Shown here: positions 18,552-29,422 of the stretch, one piece after another
How the letters are laid out: each line of letters opens with the position of its first letter
How positions within the stretch are numbered: position 1 is the stretch's first letter
Assembly (NCBI RefSeq): GCF_017592555.1
Contig: NZ_JAGFNS010000003.1
Location: 195,081 to 259,080 of the forward strand
Reading direction: 5' to 3'
DNA: 64,000 nucleotides
Source of the DNA: Actinoplanes flavus
Lineage (GTDB): Bacteria > Actinomycetota > Actinomycetes > Mycobacteriales > Micromonosporaceae
Made by a program: the position numbers and the translations under genes
Notes under the pieces: generated by a model
Seen by the model: only the letters and a program-made list of their open reading frames with translations
Told to the model about the DNA's origin: nothing
Databases searched by the model: none

Positions 18552-19034
18552 TCAGCGCGACCGCGACGGCGTGACGGCCGGCTTGCCCGGCGCCCGGGTG
18601 GCGGCCGGCTTCGAGGGCGCCGGAGTGGCGGCCGGCTTCGTCGGTGCCGGGGTGGCGGCCGGCTTCTCCGGTGCCGGGGTGGCGGCCGGTTTCGACGGCG
18701 TCTTCGTCGCGGTGGCCTTTCCGGACGGCACCGGCGTCGGCTCCTCGTAGCCGGTGACCGGCGCCGGGGACGCGGTCGGATCCTGGTAGCCGGTGAACGG
18801 GGCCGGGGACGCCGTCGGATCCTGGTAGCCGGTGGACGGGGAGGCTTCCGGCGTCGTCGCCTCGCCGCTGGGGCTCGGGACCGGCTCCGCGGTGGCGCCG
18901 GGCGCCGTGGCCGCCGGGGACGGCTTCGGGCTGGGCGCGGTGTCGTCGGCGAACGCGGCGGCCGACAGCCCGCCGATCCCCAGCACGGCCGCCGCGCCGA
19001 GGGTGAGGCTCAGGCCACGGGTCGAGAAACGCAT
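18552..19034 (-). CDS. Secreted Pro/Ala/Thr-rich repeat protein
   Basis: This 160-aa protein has a signal peptide (MRFSTRGLSLTLGAAAVLGIGGLSAAAFA, cut near residue 30; written here by its ends: MRFSTRG to AAFADD). The rest is low complexity with two repeat types: TGYQDPTASPAP-like units (three, the last TGYEEPTPVP) and KPAATPAP units (about five). It resembles wall-spanning or mucin-like linkers. The ATG at 19034 has AGGAGAG 5 bp upstream. It precedes the ECF sigma gene by 47 bp and is probably co-transcribed with it. Function unknown. Confidence 0.78.
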   Translation of the reverse strand: MRFSTRGLSLTLGAAAVLGIGGLSAAAFADDTAPSPKPSPAATAPGATAEPVPSPSGEATTPEASPSTGYQDPTASPAPFTGYQDPTASPAPVTGYEEPTPVPSGKATATKTPSKPAATPAPEKPAATPAPTKPAATPAPSKPAATRAPGKPAVTPSRSR

Positions 19035-19140
19035 CGGGACTCTCCTGATCATCGGTGCCTTGTCGCAGGAGTAGACGCGTGGCCCGGCGAAAGGTTGGCG
19101 CCGAGACTGTGATCGCCGCCACAGTCCTAGACTTTCCGGG

Positions 19141-19746
19141 GTGCAACCGATGATCCGCGCCTACCGGCCCAGCGACCTCGACGCGATCTACGACATCTGC
19201 GTGCGCACCGCCGCGTCCGGTGGTGACGCGCGCGGCAGGCACAGCTCCGACCGCCTGCTCGGCGACGTCTGGGCGGTCCCCTACGTGATCCGGGAGCCGG
19301 AGCACGCGCATGTGCTCGACGACGGGACCGGCACGGCGGTCGGCTACATCCTGGGCACGGCGGACACCCCGGCGTTCGTCGAGTGGTACCGCACCGAGTG
19401 GCTGCCCGCGACCGTCGACCGGTTCGCGCCCGACGACCCGCGCGACGCCGCCCTCCTCGCGGTGCACCGCGACCCGGACCGGATGCTACGGCCGGAGTTC
19501 ACGCCCTATCCGGCGCATCTGCACATCGACCTGCTGCCGGAATGGCAGGGCCGCGGCATGGGCCGTGGGCTGATGTCGGCCTTCCTGGAGGGCCTGCGCG
19601 CGGCCGGGGTCCCTGGGGTGCATCTCGGCATGGCCGCGGAGAACCACGGCGCCTACGCCTTCTACCGCCGGCTGGGCTTCCAGGACCTGGCGATGGCCGA
19701 TCCGGGCGCCCGGTTCGTGGCCCGCGACACGAGCCCGCTGGCCTGA
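19141..19746 (+). CDS. GNAT-family N-acetyltransferase
   Basis: This is a 201-aa acetyltransferase with the acetyl-CoA loop LLPEWQGRGMGRGLM and the C-terminal NHGAYAFYRRLGF. The insert EWYRTEWLP resembles GNATs related to the acetyltransferase-like domain of O-GlcNAcase proteins; the substrate is unknown. The start is GTG 19141. It is divergent from the secreted repeat protein. Confidence 0.88.
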   Translation: MQPMIRAYRPSDLDAIYDICVRTAASGGDARGRHSSDRLLGDVWAVPYVIREPEHAHVLDDGTGTAVGYILGTADTPAFVEWYRTEWLPATVDRFAPDDPRDAALLAVHRDPDRMLRPEFTPYPAHLHIDLLPEWQGRGMGRGLMSAFLEGLRAAGVPGVHLGMAAENHGAYAFYRRLGFQDLAMADPGARFVARDTSPLA

Positions 19747-19802
19747 GCGGACACATCGGCCCGGCGCAGAAGAGCCGGGCTGATGAGGCGCGCCGGCCCG
19801 AG

Positions 19803-20195
19803 GCAAACCACCGGCCTGATGGAAGCCACCGGCCCACGGAAGCCATCGGCCCACGGAAGCCATCGGCCCCACGGAAGCCATCGGCCCACGGAAGCCATCG
19901 GCCCCACGGAAGCCATCGGCCCGACGGAAGCCATCGGGCCCTCGGAAGCCACCGGCCTGATGGAAACGACCGGGCCCTCGGAAGCCACCGGCCTGATGGA
20001 AACGACCGGCCTCACGGAAGCCACCGGCCTGATGAAAGCCATCGGGCCCTCGGAAGCCACCGGCCTGATGGAAACGACCGGCCCCACGGAAGCCACCGGC
20101 TTAATGGAAACGACCGGCCCCACGGAAGCCACCGGTCCGACGGACACGACCGGCCCGATGGAAGCCACCGGCCCGAGGGAGATTATCGGCCCGAT
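19803..20195. repeat. 18-bp tandem array (about 22 units)
   Basis: Unit consensus is GGAAGCCAYCGGCCYNAY. Full units start at 19821 and follow every 18 bp to 20178, except that the units at 19821, 19838 and 19873 are 17 bp. From 19944 on, two variants alternate (GGAAGCCACCGGCCTGAT and GGAAACGACCGGNCC...), a 36-bp higher-order repeat. The 17-bp units break the reading frame, so the hexapeptide-repeat frame on the minus strand is not a real protein. It fills the space between convergent GNAT and rbpA genes. Confidence 0.92.
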
Positions 20196-20199
20196 GAGA

Positions 20200-20232
20200 A
20201 GCGCACCGGCCGCCCCGCTCGGCCGGTGCGCT
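20200..20232. terminator. Terminator after the RbpA-family gene
   Basis: A perfect 13-bp stem (20200-20212 / 20220-20232) with a 7-nt loop lies 6 bp past the stop of the RbpA-family gene, between it and the 18-bp array. Confidence 0.75.
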
Positions 20233-20237
20233 GTCGA

Positions 20238-20579
20238 TCATTCGCCGCGCCGCTGGCGGACCTTGGCGAGCGCCTCGGCGAGAATCGCCGCGGCGTCCTC
20301 CTCGGAGCGCCGTTCCTTCACATATGCCAGATGCGATTTGTACGGCTCGGTGCGCGACCGCCCCGGCGGGTTGGAACTGTCGAGTCCCGCGGGCTGACCG
20401 CAGCGCGGACAGTCCCAGGTCTCGGGGATCGCGGCCTCGGCCGCGAACCAGATGATGCTGTCGTGTCCGGCCGAGCAGAAATAGGTCACCTGCCGGCGCG
20501 GAGCGGGTTCGGTGCGCTCGTCGGGTCGCATCGGGCTGGACCCGACACGGCTGCCGCGGATAGCGCTGCCACTGGACAC
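20238..20579 (-). CDS. rbpA: RbpA-family RNA polymerase-binding protein
   Basis: This is a 113-aa protein of the actinobacterial RbpA family, which binds the principal sigma factor and stabilises open complexes. The N-terminal IRGSRVG, a core with CSAGH and CPRCG zinc-ribbon cysteines, and a C-terminal helix ending KERRSEEDAAAILAEALAKVRQRR are visible. The well-studied sigma-binding segment THWDM of mycobacterial and Streptomyces RbpA is replaced by YKSHLAYV, so this may be the secG-linked paralogue. The GTG at 20579 (AGGAG 8 bp upstream) is preferred to 20588. Confidence 0.82.
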   Translation of the reverse strand: MSSGSAIRGSRVGSSPMRPDERTEPAPRRQVTYFCSAGHDSIIWFAAEAAIPETWDCPRCGQPAGLDSSNPPGRSRTEPYKSHLAYVKERRSEEDAAAILAEALAKVRQRRGE

Positions 20580-20657
20580 GGACGTCACTCCTGTCTCGAG
20601 GGGCCTCGAAGGTCCGTCCGGCTCGCAGCGGAGAAGAGCAAACCGGACGGTGATGAC

Positions 20658-20692
20658 AAAAAACCGCGCGGCCGGAGAAACCGGCCGCGCGG
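20658..20692 (-). terminator. Intrinsic terminator after secG
   Basis: On the minus strand a perfect 12-bp GC stem (20692-20681 / 20675-20664) with a 5-nt loop is followed by six T residues (20663-20658). It lies 25 bp past the secG stop and is the most classical intrinsic terminator in the window. Confidence 0.9.
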
Positions 20693-20717
20693 CAGATTCT
20701 ACGACTACGAGCCGCCG

Positions 20718-20972
20718 TCAGGCAGCCAGCTCCAATTTGAGCCAGAAGCCCAGCCCGACGATGCAGGCGAACCAGATGATTCCCACCAGAACGGTGTACC
20801 GGTCCAGGTTCTTCTCGGCGACCGAGGAGCCCGCCAGACTGGAGCTGACGCCACCACCGAACATGCTGGACATGCCGCCGCCCTTGCCCCGGTGGAGAAG
20901 GATCAGCAGAGTCAGCAAGACACTGGTGATGATCAGCAACACGATCAACGTGTAAGCGAACGCGATCGGCAT
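20718..20972 (-). CDS. secG: Preprotein translocase subunit SecG
   Basis: This is an 84-aa SecG with two transmembrane helices (residues 3-21 and about 57-76) joined by the conserved loop RGKGGGMSSMFGGG. It assists SecYE in protein export. The start at 20972 (MPIAFAYTL) agrees with the family; an ATG at 20984 sits too close to the AGAGGA site but cannot be excluded. It follows tpiA in the gap-pgk-tpiA-secG order. Confidence 0.92.
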   Translation of the reverse strand: MPIAFAYTLIVLLIITSVLLTLLILLHRGKGGGMSSMFGGGVSSSLAGSSVAEKNLDRYTVLVGIIWFACIVGLGFWLKLELAA

Positions 20973-21022
20973 CGTCGGGTTCATTCCTCTCGAAGGGCAC
21001 AGCAGCGGTCCCACAATAGCGG

Positions 21023-21051
21023 GTGCCCGGCCGATTCATACGGCCGGGCAC
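21023..21051 (-). terminator. Hairpin between tpiA and secG
   Basis: A perfect 11-bp stem (21023-21033 / 21041-21051) with a 7-nt loop and no U tract lies just after tpiA. It could attenuate read-through into secG. Confidence 0.6.
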
Positions 21052-21064
21052 GCGCTATTTACTC

Positions 21065-21850
21065 TCAGCGTGCGACGTGCTCCGGGAAACGCACGATGGA
21101 GGCGAACTCCTCGGCGTCCAGGCTCGCGCCGCCGACCAGCGCGCCGTCCACGTCGGGCTGCGCCATGATCTGGGCGATGTTCCCCGACTTGACCGAGCCG
21201 CCGTACTGGATACGGACGACGTCGGCCACCTCGGCGCCGAACTTCTCCACGAGCCGCGCCCGGATCGCGCCACAGACCTCCTGCGCGTCGTCCGGGGTCG
21301 CGGTCTTGCCGGTGCCGATCGCCCACACCGGCTCGTACGCGATCACGATCTGCTGGAGCTGCTCGGTCTTGAGCCCCTCCAGCCCGGCGTCGACCTGGGC
21401 GAGCACGTGCTCGACCTGGTTGCCGGCCTCGCGGATGTCGAGTCCCTCGCCGACGCAGAAGATCGGAACGAGACCGGCCGCGAAGGCCGCCTTGTTCTTC
21501 GCGTTGATCAGCTCGTCGCTCTCGTTGTGGTACTCGCGGCGCTCGGAGTGCCCGATCACCACGTACGAGCAGCCCAGCTTCGCGAGGAAGGCGCCGGCGA
21601 TCTCACCGGTGTACGCCCCGCCGGCGTGCGGCGACACGTCCTGCGCGCCGTACTTGATCTTCAGCTTGCCGTCCGCGATCACCGACTCGACGGTGCGCAG
21701 GTCGGTGAACGGCGGCAGGACGACCGTCTCGACGGCCTCCAGCTGCTCGGCGGTCAGGCTCGCGGCCAGCTTCTGCACCAGGAGATTCGCCTCGAAGTGG
21801 TTGAGGTTCATCTTCCAGTTGCCGGCGATGATCGGCTTACGGGTCGTCAT
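21065..21850 (-). CDS. tpiA: Triosephosphate isomerase
   Basis: This is a 261-aa TIM-barrel enzyme interconverting dihydroxyacetone phosphate and glyceraldehyde 3-phosphate. Active-site parts are AGNWKMN (Lys), VIGHSERR (His) and [11 protein letters not shown] (Glu). The ATG at 21850 overlaps the pgk stop (TGATG); a GTG one codon earlier is possible. Confidence 0.97.
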   Translation of the reverse strand: MTTRKPIIAGNWKMNLNHFEANLLVQKLAASLTAEQLEAVETVVLPPFTDLRTVESVIADGKLKIKYGAQDVSPHAGGAYTGEIAGAFLAKLGCSYVVIGHSERREYHNESDELINAKNKAAFAAGLVPIFCVGEGLDIREAGNQVEHVLAQVDAGLEGLKTEQLQQIVIAYEPVWAIGTGKTATPDDAQEVCGAIRARLVEKFGAEVADVVRIQYGGSVKSGNIAQIMAQPDVDGALVGGASLDAEEFASIVRFPEHVAR

Positions 21851-23046
21851 CACTTCTCCAGTGCGGCGACGCCCGGCAGCGTCTTGCCTTCGAGGTACTC
21901 CAGGGACGCGCCCCCGCCGGTGGAGATGTGGCCGAACGCGGACTCGTCCAGGCCGAGGGTGCGGACCGCCGCCGCCGAGTCACCGCCGCCGACGACCGAG
22001 AAGCCGTCGATCTTGGTGATCGCCTCCGCCACGCCACGGGTGCCCGCGGCGAACGGGGCCAGCTCGAAGACGCCCATCGGGCCGTTCCAGAACACGGTCT
22101 TGGCACCGGCGATCGCCGACGCGAAGAGTTCCGTGGACTGGGGGCCGATGTCGAGACCGAGCCGGTCCGCCGGGATCTCCGAGGCCTCGACGACGTCGTG
22201 AGCGGCGTCCGCCGAGAACTCGGTGGCGGCCACGACGTCGACGGGCAGGACGATCCGGCCGTCCGCCTGCGCGAGAAGGTCGGCACACACGGAGACCATC
22301 TCGTCCTCGAGCAGCGACTTGCCGACCTCGTGGCCCTGGGCCTTGAGGAAGGTGAAGCACATGCCGCCACCGACCAGGAGCTTGTCCACCTTGGGCAGCA
22401 GCGCCTGGATGACCGCCAGCTTGTCCGAGACCTTCGAGCCGCCGAGCACGACGACGTAGGGCTGCTCCGGGCTCTCCGACACCTTCTTGAGGACCTCGAC
22501 CTCCTTGAGGACGAGACCGCCGGCGTAGTGCGGGAGGCGGGCCGCGACGTCGAACACCGAGGCGTGCTTGCGGTGCACCGCGCCGAACGCGTCGTCGACG
22601 TAGAAGTCGGCGAACGCGGCGAGCTGATCCGCGAAGGCGCCACGCTCGGCGTCGTCCTTCGAGGTCTCGCCGGCGTTGAAGCGCAGGTTCTCCAGCAGCA
22701 GGACCTGGCCGTCCTGGAGGGACTCCACCGTCTGGGCGGCCTCCGGGCCGACGGTGTCCTCCGCGAAGACCACCGACGAGCCGAGCAACTCGGCCAGGCG
22801 CGTGGCGACCGGACGGAGCGTGAACTTCGGGTCCGGCGCGCCCTTCGGGCGGCCCAGGTGCGACATCACGATGACGCGGGCCCCCGCGTCACGCAGGGCG
22901 ATCAGCGTCGGCAGCACCGCGCGGGCGCGGCCGTCGTCGCTGATGACGCCCGGGTTTGCCTTGTCGAACGGGACGTTCAGGTCGGCGCGCACCAGGACGC
23001 GCCGACCCGAGACACCCTCGCCGAGCAGGTCGTCGAGAGTCTTCAT
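21850..23046 (-). CDS. pgk: Phosphoglycerate kinase
   Basis: This is a 398-aa monomeric kinase making ATP from 1,3-bisphosphoglycerate. It begins with the family signature [14 protein letters not shown] and has [19 protein letters not shown], and the C-terminal GGGDSAAAV. Start ATG 23046 lies 8 bp after gap; the stop overlaps tpiA. The three glycolytic genes are one operon. Confidence 0.97.
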   Translation of the reverse strand: MKTLDDLLGEGVSGRRVLVRADLNVPFDKANPGVISDDGRARAVLPTLIALRDAGARVIVMSHLGRPKGAPDPKFTLRPVATRLAELLGSSVVFAEDTVGPEAAQTVESLQDGQVLLLENLRFNAGETSKDDAERGAFADQLAAFADFYVDDAFGAVHRKHASVFDVAARLPHYAGGLVLKEVEVLKKVSESPEQPYVVVLGGSKVSDKLAVIQALLPKVDKLLVGGGMCFTFLKAQGHEVGKSLLEDEMVSVCADLLAQADGRIVLPVDVVAATEFSADAAHDVVEASEIPADRLGLDIGPQSTELFASAIAGAKTVFWNGPMGVFELAPFAAGTRGVAEAITKIDGFSVVGGGDSAAAVRTLGLDESAFGHISTGGGASLEYLEGKTLPGVAALEK

Positions 23047-23054
23047 GATCAGAA

Positions 23055-24374
<1,320 letters not shown>

Positions 24375-25355
24375 TCAGCAGGCCATCATCTCTGGTGTGA
24401 CAGCGGCCTCAGTGTCCGGAATCCCGAGATCCCGGGCGCGTTTGTCGGCCAGCGCCAGCAGCCGCCGGATCCGGCCGGCGATCGCGTCCTTGGTCAGCGG
24501 GGGATCGGCCAGGGCGCCCAGCTCCTCCAGGGAGGCCTGCCGGTGCTCCAGGCGCAGCCGGCCCGCCGAGGTGAGGTGGTTGGGCGCGTCGTCGGCGAGG
24601 ATCTCCAGCGCCCGGGTGACCCGGGCCGCGGCCGCGACCGCCGCACGGGCCGAGCGGCGCAGGTTCGCGTCGTCGAAGTTGGCCAGCCGGTTCGCGGTGG
24701 CGCGCACCTCGCGGCGGACCCGGCGCTCCTCCCAGGCGAGCACGCTGGAGTGGGCGCCGACCCGGGTGAGCAGGGCGGCGATCGCGTCGCCGTCCTTGAT
24801 CACCACCCGGTCGACACCGCGCACCTCGCGGTCCTTGGCGGTGATGCCGATCCGGCGGGCCGCGCCACGCAGCGCGAGCGCCGCCTCCGGCCCCGGGCAG
24901 GTGATCTCCAGGGCGCTGGAGCGGCCCGGCTCGGTGAGCGAGCCGTGCGCCATGAACGCGCCCCGCCAGGCCGCCACCGAGCAGCACACGTTGCCGCTGA
25001 CCACGTGCTGCGGCAGGCCCCGCACCGGGCGGCCGCGCACGTCGAGCAGGCCGGTCTGGCGGGCCAGCACCTCGCCGTCCTTGACGATCCGCACGATGTA
25101 GTGGCTGCCCTTGCGCAGGCCGCCGGACGCCAGGACGTGCACCTCGCTGGGGTAGCCGTACACGTCGGCGATCTCCCGCCGCAGCCGCCGGGCCACCGCG
25201 CCGGTGTCCAGCTCCGCCTCGACGACCACCCGGCCGGAGACGATGTGCAACCCTCCGGCGAAGCGCAGCAACGCCGCCATCTCCGCCCGGCGGCAGCAGG
25301 GCTTGGGCACGTCGACCCGGCTCAGCTCGTCCTTGACCGCTGCCGTCATCGCCAT
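24375..25355 (-). CDS. whiA: WhiA, sporulation transcription factor with LAGLIDADG-like fold
   Basis: This is a 326-aa WhiA, which in Streptomyces acts with WhiB to start sporulation septation and is widespread in Gram-positive bacteria. The N-terminal homing-endonuclease-like part includes [19 protein letters not shown]. The C-terminal HTH is at about residues 275-315 ([25 protein letters not shown]). The ATG at 25355 has GAGGTG 8 bp upstream. It follows yvcK in the conserved rapZ-yvcK-whiA order. Confidence 0.95.
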   Translation of the reverse strand: MAMTAAVKDELSRVDVPKPCCRRAEMAALLRFAGGLHIVSGRVVVEAELDTGAVARRLRREIADVYGYPSEVHVLASGGLRKGSHYIVRIVKDGEVLARQTGLLDVRGRPVRGLPQHVVSGNVCCSVAAWRGAFMAHGSLTEPGRSSALEITCPGPEAALALRGAARRIGITAKDREVRGVDRVVIKDGDAIAALLTRVGAHSSVLAWEERRVRREVRATANRLANFDDANLRRSARAAVAAAARVTRALEILADDAPNHLTSAGRLRLEHRQASLEELGALADPPLTKDAIAGRIRRLLALADKRARDLGIPDTEAAVTPEMMAC

Positions 25356-25412
25356 CGTGTTGTCACCTCATGCGCCGGATCTTGAACAGTGTGTGCCGCA
25401 CTACGTCAGTAA

Positions 25413-26429
25413 TCAACGAGTGGCGCCCAATACTGGCACCAGGGCGGCGCCCAATGCCTCAGGATCATGCCGTGGACTTCCGTCCGCAACGGCCACCGGC
25501 ACCAGAACCAGCTCGGCGCCGAGCTCCTGGGCGGCGGCGCGGACCGGTTCCGGTTCCCCGGCCCACTTGGCGTCGGCCAGCACGGTGTCCACCCGGAGCT
25601 CGGGAAGATACCAATGCAGGGCGGCCAGGTGATCGGCGGTGGAGAGCCCGATCGTCTCCTTGTCCGGGCTGAGGTTCAGCGTGACCAGCCGGCGGGCCGG
25701 GCTCGCCACGATCGCCTCGGCCAGCCGCGGCACCAGCAGGTGCGGCAGAACGCTCGTGTACCAACTGCCGGGGCCGAAGATCAACCAGTCGGCCTCGCGG
25801 ACCGCGGTGATCGCCTCGGGGCAGGCCGGCGGATCCGCCGGGTCCAGCCGGACCGCCTCCACCCGGCCCTCGGCCACCGCCACCGAGTGCTGCCCGCGCA
25901 CCGTCTCGCGGGAGCCGTCGGCGTGCACCACGTCGGCCTCTATCCCGACCGCGTGCAGCGCCATCGGGAGCACCCGGCCCTGCGCGCCGACCATCTCGGC
26001 GGCGTGGTCCAGCGCGGCGACCGGGTCGCCGAGCATCTCGATCAGCCCGAGCAGCAGCAGGTTGCCCACCGTGTGCCCGGCCAGGGTGTCCTTGCTGCGG
26101 TCGGCGCGCCGCTCGATCCGCGGGCCACGGCCGGCCACGGGCTCCCGGGACGCGGCCGTCATCGCCTCGAAGCGGTGCTGCATCAGGGTCGCGGTGAGCC
26201 GGTGCGTGGGATGGTCGGCGGCCAGCGCGGCGAGCGCCTGGCGCAGGTCGCCCGGGGGCAGCAGCGCGTCCCGCTCGACGCGCAGGCGGCCGCTGGAGCC
26301 GCCGTCGTCACCGACCGTCACGATCGCGGTGATCTCCAGGTCCAGGTCCCGGGCGCTGTGCCGCAGTGCGCGCAGCGAGGCGCTCAGCCCATGTCCGCCG
26401 CCGAAGGCGACCACCCGGATCGCCGTCAC
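25413..26429 (-). CDS. yvcK: YvcK/CofD-like protein (GlmR, gluconeogenesis factor)
   Basis: This is a 338-aa CofD-fold protein. YvcK/GlmR controls carbon flow to cell-wall precursors in Bacillus and mycobacteria and binds UDP-GlcNAc. It shows VVAFGGGHGLSASLRALR at the N-terminus, TVGDDGGSSGRLR, and AGHTVGNLLLLGLIE. The GTG at 26429 overlaps the rapZ stop (GTGA). Confidence 0.94.
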   Translation of the reverse strand: MTAIRVVAFGGGHGLSASLRALRHSARDLDLEITAIVTVGDDGGSSGRLRVERDALLPPGDLRQALAALAADHPTHRLTATLMQHRFEAMTAASREPVAGRGPRIERRADRSKDTLAGHTVGNLLLLGLIEMLGDPVAALDHAAEMVGAQGRVLPMALHAVGIEADVVHADGSRETVRGQHSVAVAEGRVEAVRLDPADPPACPEAITAVREADWLIFGPGSWYTSVLPHLLVPRLAEAIVASPARRLVTLNLSPDKETIGLSTADHLAALHWYLPELRVDTVLADAKWAGEPEPVRAAAQELGAELVLVPVAVADGSPRHDPEALGAALVPVLGATR

Positions 26430-27340
26430 TCGCGCCCCAGGTCACGGTGCGACGTGTGGGCGGACAGCCGCATCGCGCTGAGCCGGGAGGTGAGCTCCTC
26501 GGCGATCGCGACGCTGCGGTGCTTGCCCCCGGTGCACCCGATGGCGACGGTCAGATAGCGCTTGCCCTCGCGCTCGAAACCCGGGGCGGTGGCGGCGATC
26601 AGCCCCGCGTACGTCGCGACGAAGTCGGTCGCGCCCTCCTGCCCCAGGACGTAGCCGCTCACACCCTCCTCCAGGCCGGTGTGCTCGCGCAGCTCGGGCA
26701 CCCAGAACGGGTTGGGCAGGAACCGCGCGTCCAGCACGTAGTCGGCGTCCGGCGGCAGGCCGTACTTGAAGCCGAAGGAGAGCACGGTGATCCGCAGCTT
26801 GCGCGAGTCCTCACCGCCGAACAGCTCCTCGACCCGGCGGCGGAGCTGGTTCACGTTCAGATGACTGGTGTCGATGATCACATCGGACTGCTCGCGGGCC
26901 TCCTCGAGCAGCTTGCGCTCGGCCGCGATGCCGTCGGCCAGCCGCCCGTCGCCCTGCAACGGGTGCGAGCGCCGCACCGACTCGAAGCGCCGGATCAGCA
27001 CCTCGTCGTCGGCGTCCACGAACACCACGCGCGGCGAGAAACCGCGCTCCTTGAGCGCGCGGACCGCGCCGGTCAGATCGGTGGAGAAGGCGCGGCTGCG
27101 CACGTCCAGCACCATTGCGGTACGCCGGGCCGCTCCCCCGGCGGCGAAGGCCAGCTCGGCCATCTCCAGCATCAGGGCCTGCGGCAGGTTGTCGACCACG
27201 TAGAAGCCGACGTTCTCCAGGGCCCGCGCCACCGTGCTGCGCCCACCGCCGGAGAGCCCGGTCACCACCACCAGGTCGGTCCCGGCCTCGTCGGGCTCCA
27301 GCACCTCGTCGGATCCGAGGTCCGGCATCGCTTCGGTCAC
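26426..27340 (-). CDS. rapZ: RapZ-family RNase adapter/nucleotide-binding protein
   Basis: This is a 304-aa P-loop protein of the RapZ (YvcJ) family with Walker A GLSGGGRST, then ALENVGFYVVDNLP, and the C-terminal conserved IGCTGGKHRSV. In E. coli RapZ controls glmS through small RNAs; in actinobacteria its partner is not known. The GTG at 27340 has AGGAGG 5 bp upstream. It is coupled to yvcK. Confidence 0.95.
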   Translation of the reverse strand: MTEAMPDLGSDEVLEPDEAGTDLVVVTGLSGGGRSTVARALENVGFYVVDNLPQALMLEMAELAFAAGGAARRTAMVLDVRSRAFSTDLTGAVRALKERGFSPRVVFVDADDEVLIRRFESVRRSHPLQGDGRLADGIAAERKLLEEAREQSDVIIDTSHLNVNQLRRRVEELFGGEDSRKLRITVLSFGFKYGLPPDADYVLDARFLPNPFWVPELREHTGLEEGVSGYVLGQEGATDFVATYAGLIAATAPGFEREGKRYLTVAIGCTGGKHRSVAIAEELTSRLSAMRLSAHTSHRDLGRE

Positions 27341-27391
27341 GCACGCCTCCTGCGTCTGTTTCGCGGACACAACATGGTAGGCCGGGGAGCG

Positions 27392-29323
27392 TTACCGCTC
27401 TCCAGTCTTCCCCGGGTCGGGTGAACGCAGGGCCGCCAGAACCGATTCCGCCGTCCGCAGGCCGATGCCGGGCACCTCGGCGATCTCCTCCGGGGTGGCC
27501 TCGGCGATGCGCTTCATCGACCCGAAGTGCCGCAGCAGCGCCTTGCGCCGCACCTCGCCCAGCCCGGCCACCTCGTCCAGCGCCGACGCCGTCATCCGCT
27601 TGGAGCGGCGCTGCCGGTGGAAGGTGATGGCGAAGCGGTGTGCCTCGTCCCGGACCCGCTGCAACAGGTAGAGCGCCTCCGACGTCCGCGGGAGGATGAC
27701 CGGGAAGTCGTCGGCCGGCAGCCACACCTCCTCCAGGCGCTTGGCCAGCCCGCACAGCGCCACGTCGGTGACGCCCATCTCGGCCAGCACCGCGGCGACC
27801 GCGTTGACCTGCGGCTGGCCACCGTCGACCACGATCAGCTGAGGCGGGTAGGCGAACCTGCGCGGTTTGCCGGTCAGCGGATCGATGCCCGGAAGCTCGG
27901 CGTCGTCGTGCTGCTCGAGAGCCTTGAACCGGGCGAACCGCCGCCGCATCACCTCGCTCATCGCCGACAGGTCGTCGGTGCCGCTGCCGTCCGGGTTGCC
28001 GCGCACGATGAAGCGGCGGTACTCGCTCTTGCGCTCCAGCCCGTCCTCGAAGACCACCATCGACGCGACCACGTCGGTGCCCTGGATCTGCGACACGTCG
28101 AAGCACTCGATGCGCAGCGGCACCCCCTCCATCCCGAGAGCCTCGGCGATCTCCTCCAGCGCCCGGCTGCGGGTGGTCAGGTCGCCGGCCCGGCGCAGCT
28201 TGTGCCGTTGCAGCACCTCGGTGGCGTTGCGGGCGACGGTCTCCATGAGCGCCTTCTTGTCGCCGCGCTGGGGCACGCGCAGGCTGACCCGGCTGCCCCG
28301 GTGCGCGGACAGCCAGTCGGCGAGCGCGTCGGCGTCGTCGGGCAGGTCGGGCACCAGCAGCTCACGGGGGACGTCGGTCTCGCCGTGCTCCTCGCCGTAC
28401 ATCTGCGTGCAGAAGTGGTGCACCAGGTCGCCGGTGGACAGCTCCTCGACCTTCTCCACCACCCAGCCGCGCTGCCCCCGCACCCGGCCCCCGCGCACGT
28501 GGAAGACCTGCACGGCGGCCTCCAGCGGGTCGTCGGCGAAGGCCACGATGTCGGCGTCGGTGCCGTCGCCGAGGACCACGGTCTGCTTCTCCAGGGCCCG
28601 GCGCAGCGCCACCAGGTCGTCGCGCAGCCGGGCCGCGCGCTCGAACTCCAGTTCCTCGGAGGCGCGCAGCATCTCCCGCTCGACCCGCTTCAGGAACTGG
28701 TCGGTCCGCCCGGCCATGAAGTCGCAGAACTCGTCGACGATGTCGCGGTGCTCCTCGGCGCTGACCCGGCCCACGCACGGCGCCGAGCACTTGCCGATGT
28801 CGCCGAGCAGGCACGGCCGGCCGATCTGGTGGGCCCGCTTGAACACCCCGGCCGAGCAGGTCCGTGCCGGGAAGACCCGCAGCAGCAGGTCGAGCGTCTC
28901 GCGGATGGCCCAGGCGTGCGAATAGGGGCCGAAGTAGCGGACGCCCTTGCGCTTGACGCCGCGCATCACCTGCAGGCGCGGGAACTCCTCGTCGAGGGTG
29001 ACGGCGAGGAACGGGTACGACTTGTCGTCGCGGTACTTCACGTTGAACCGCGGGTCGAACTCCTTGATCCAGGAGAACTCCAGCTGAAGGGCCTCGACCT
29101 CGGTGCCGACGGTCACCCAGTCCACGGCGGCGGCGGTGGTGACCATCTGCTGGGTCCGCGGGTGCAGTGTCCACACATCGGCGAAATACGAGTTCAGCCG
29201 GTTGCGCAGGCTCTTCGCCTTGCCGACGTAGACGACCCGGCCGGCCGGATCGCGGAAGCGGTAGACACCGGGAGCGTCCGGAATGGTACCCGGCGCCGGG
29301 CGGTACGTGGACGGGTCTGGCAC
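27392..29323 (-). CDS. uvrC: UvrC, excinuclease ABC subunit C
   Basis: This is a 643-aa UvrC that makes both incisions in nucleotide-excision repair. The N-terminal GIY-YIG domain is [25 protein letters not shown], followed by a UVR motif near residue 210, an RNase H-like domain ([21 protein letters not shown], ending [11 protein letters not shown]) and C-terminal tandem HhH. The GTG at 29323 has GGAG only 2 bp upstream, so its start is moderately sure. It leads the uvrC-rapZ-yvcK-whiA operon; uvrA and uvrB are elsewhere in the window. Confidence 0.95.
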   Translation of the reverse strand: MPDPSTYRPAPGTIPDAPGVYRFRDPAGRVVYVGKAKSLRNRLNSYFADVWTLHPRTQQMVTTAAAVDWVTVGTEVEALQLEFSWIKEFDPRFNVKYRDDKSYPFLAVTLDEEFPRLQVMRGVKRKGVRYFGPYSHAWAIRETLDLLLRVFPARTCSAGVFKRAHQIGRPCLLGDIGKCSAPCVGRVSAEEHRDIVDEFCDFMAGRTDQFLKRVEREMLRASEELEFERAARLRDDLVALRRALEKQTVVLGDGTDADIVAFADDPLEAAVQVFHVRGGRVRGQRGWVVEKVEELSTGDLVHHFCTQMYGEEHGETDVPRELLVPDLPDDADALADWLSAHRGSRVSLRVPQRGDKKALMETVARNATEVLQRHKLRRAGDLTTRSRALEEIAEALGMEGVPLRIECFDVSQIQGTDVVASMVVFEDGLERKSEYRRFIVRGNPDGSGTDDLSAMSEVMRRRFARFKALEQHDDAELPGIDPLTGKPRRFAYPPQLIVVDGGQPQVNAVAAVLAEMGVTDVALCGLAKRLEEVWLPADDFPVILPRTSEALYLLQRVRDEAHRFAITFHRQRRSKRMTASALDEVAGLGEVRRKALLRHFGSMKRIAEATPEEIAEVPGIGLRTAESVLAALRSPDPGKTGER

Positions 29324-29363
29324 AACTCCAACACTAGTGCCAGGGACTGACAGAATTGCCCGA

Positions 29364-29403
29364 CCGGAGGTCCGGTGCCGCCGCCACGGCGCCGGGCCTC
29401 CGG
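29364..29403 (-). terminator. Hairpin after the Rieske lipoprotein gene
   Basis: A 12-bp stem with one G-T pair (29364-29375 / 29392-29403) lies 19 bp past the Rieske gene stop and 40 bp before uvrC. Confidence 0.6.
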
Positions 29404-29422
29404 CCTTGCGACAGGAGCCGGA

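Noticed and set aside
19662..20168. Hexapeptide-repeat protein read from the 18-bp array
   Set aside because: Three 17-bp units break the frame, there is no ribosome-binding site, and the frame overlaps the GNAT gene.
19803..20195. CRISPR array
   Set aside because: Units are contiguous 18-mers without spacers and no cas gene is present. The same holds for the other arrays.
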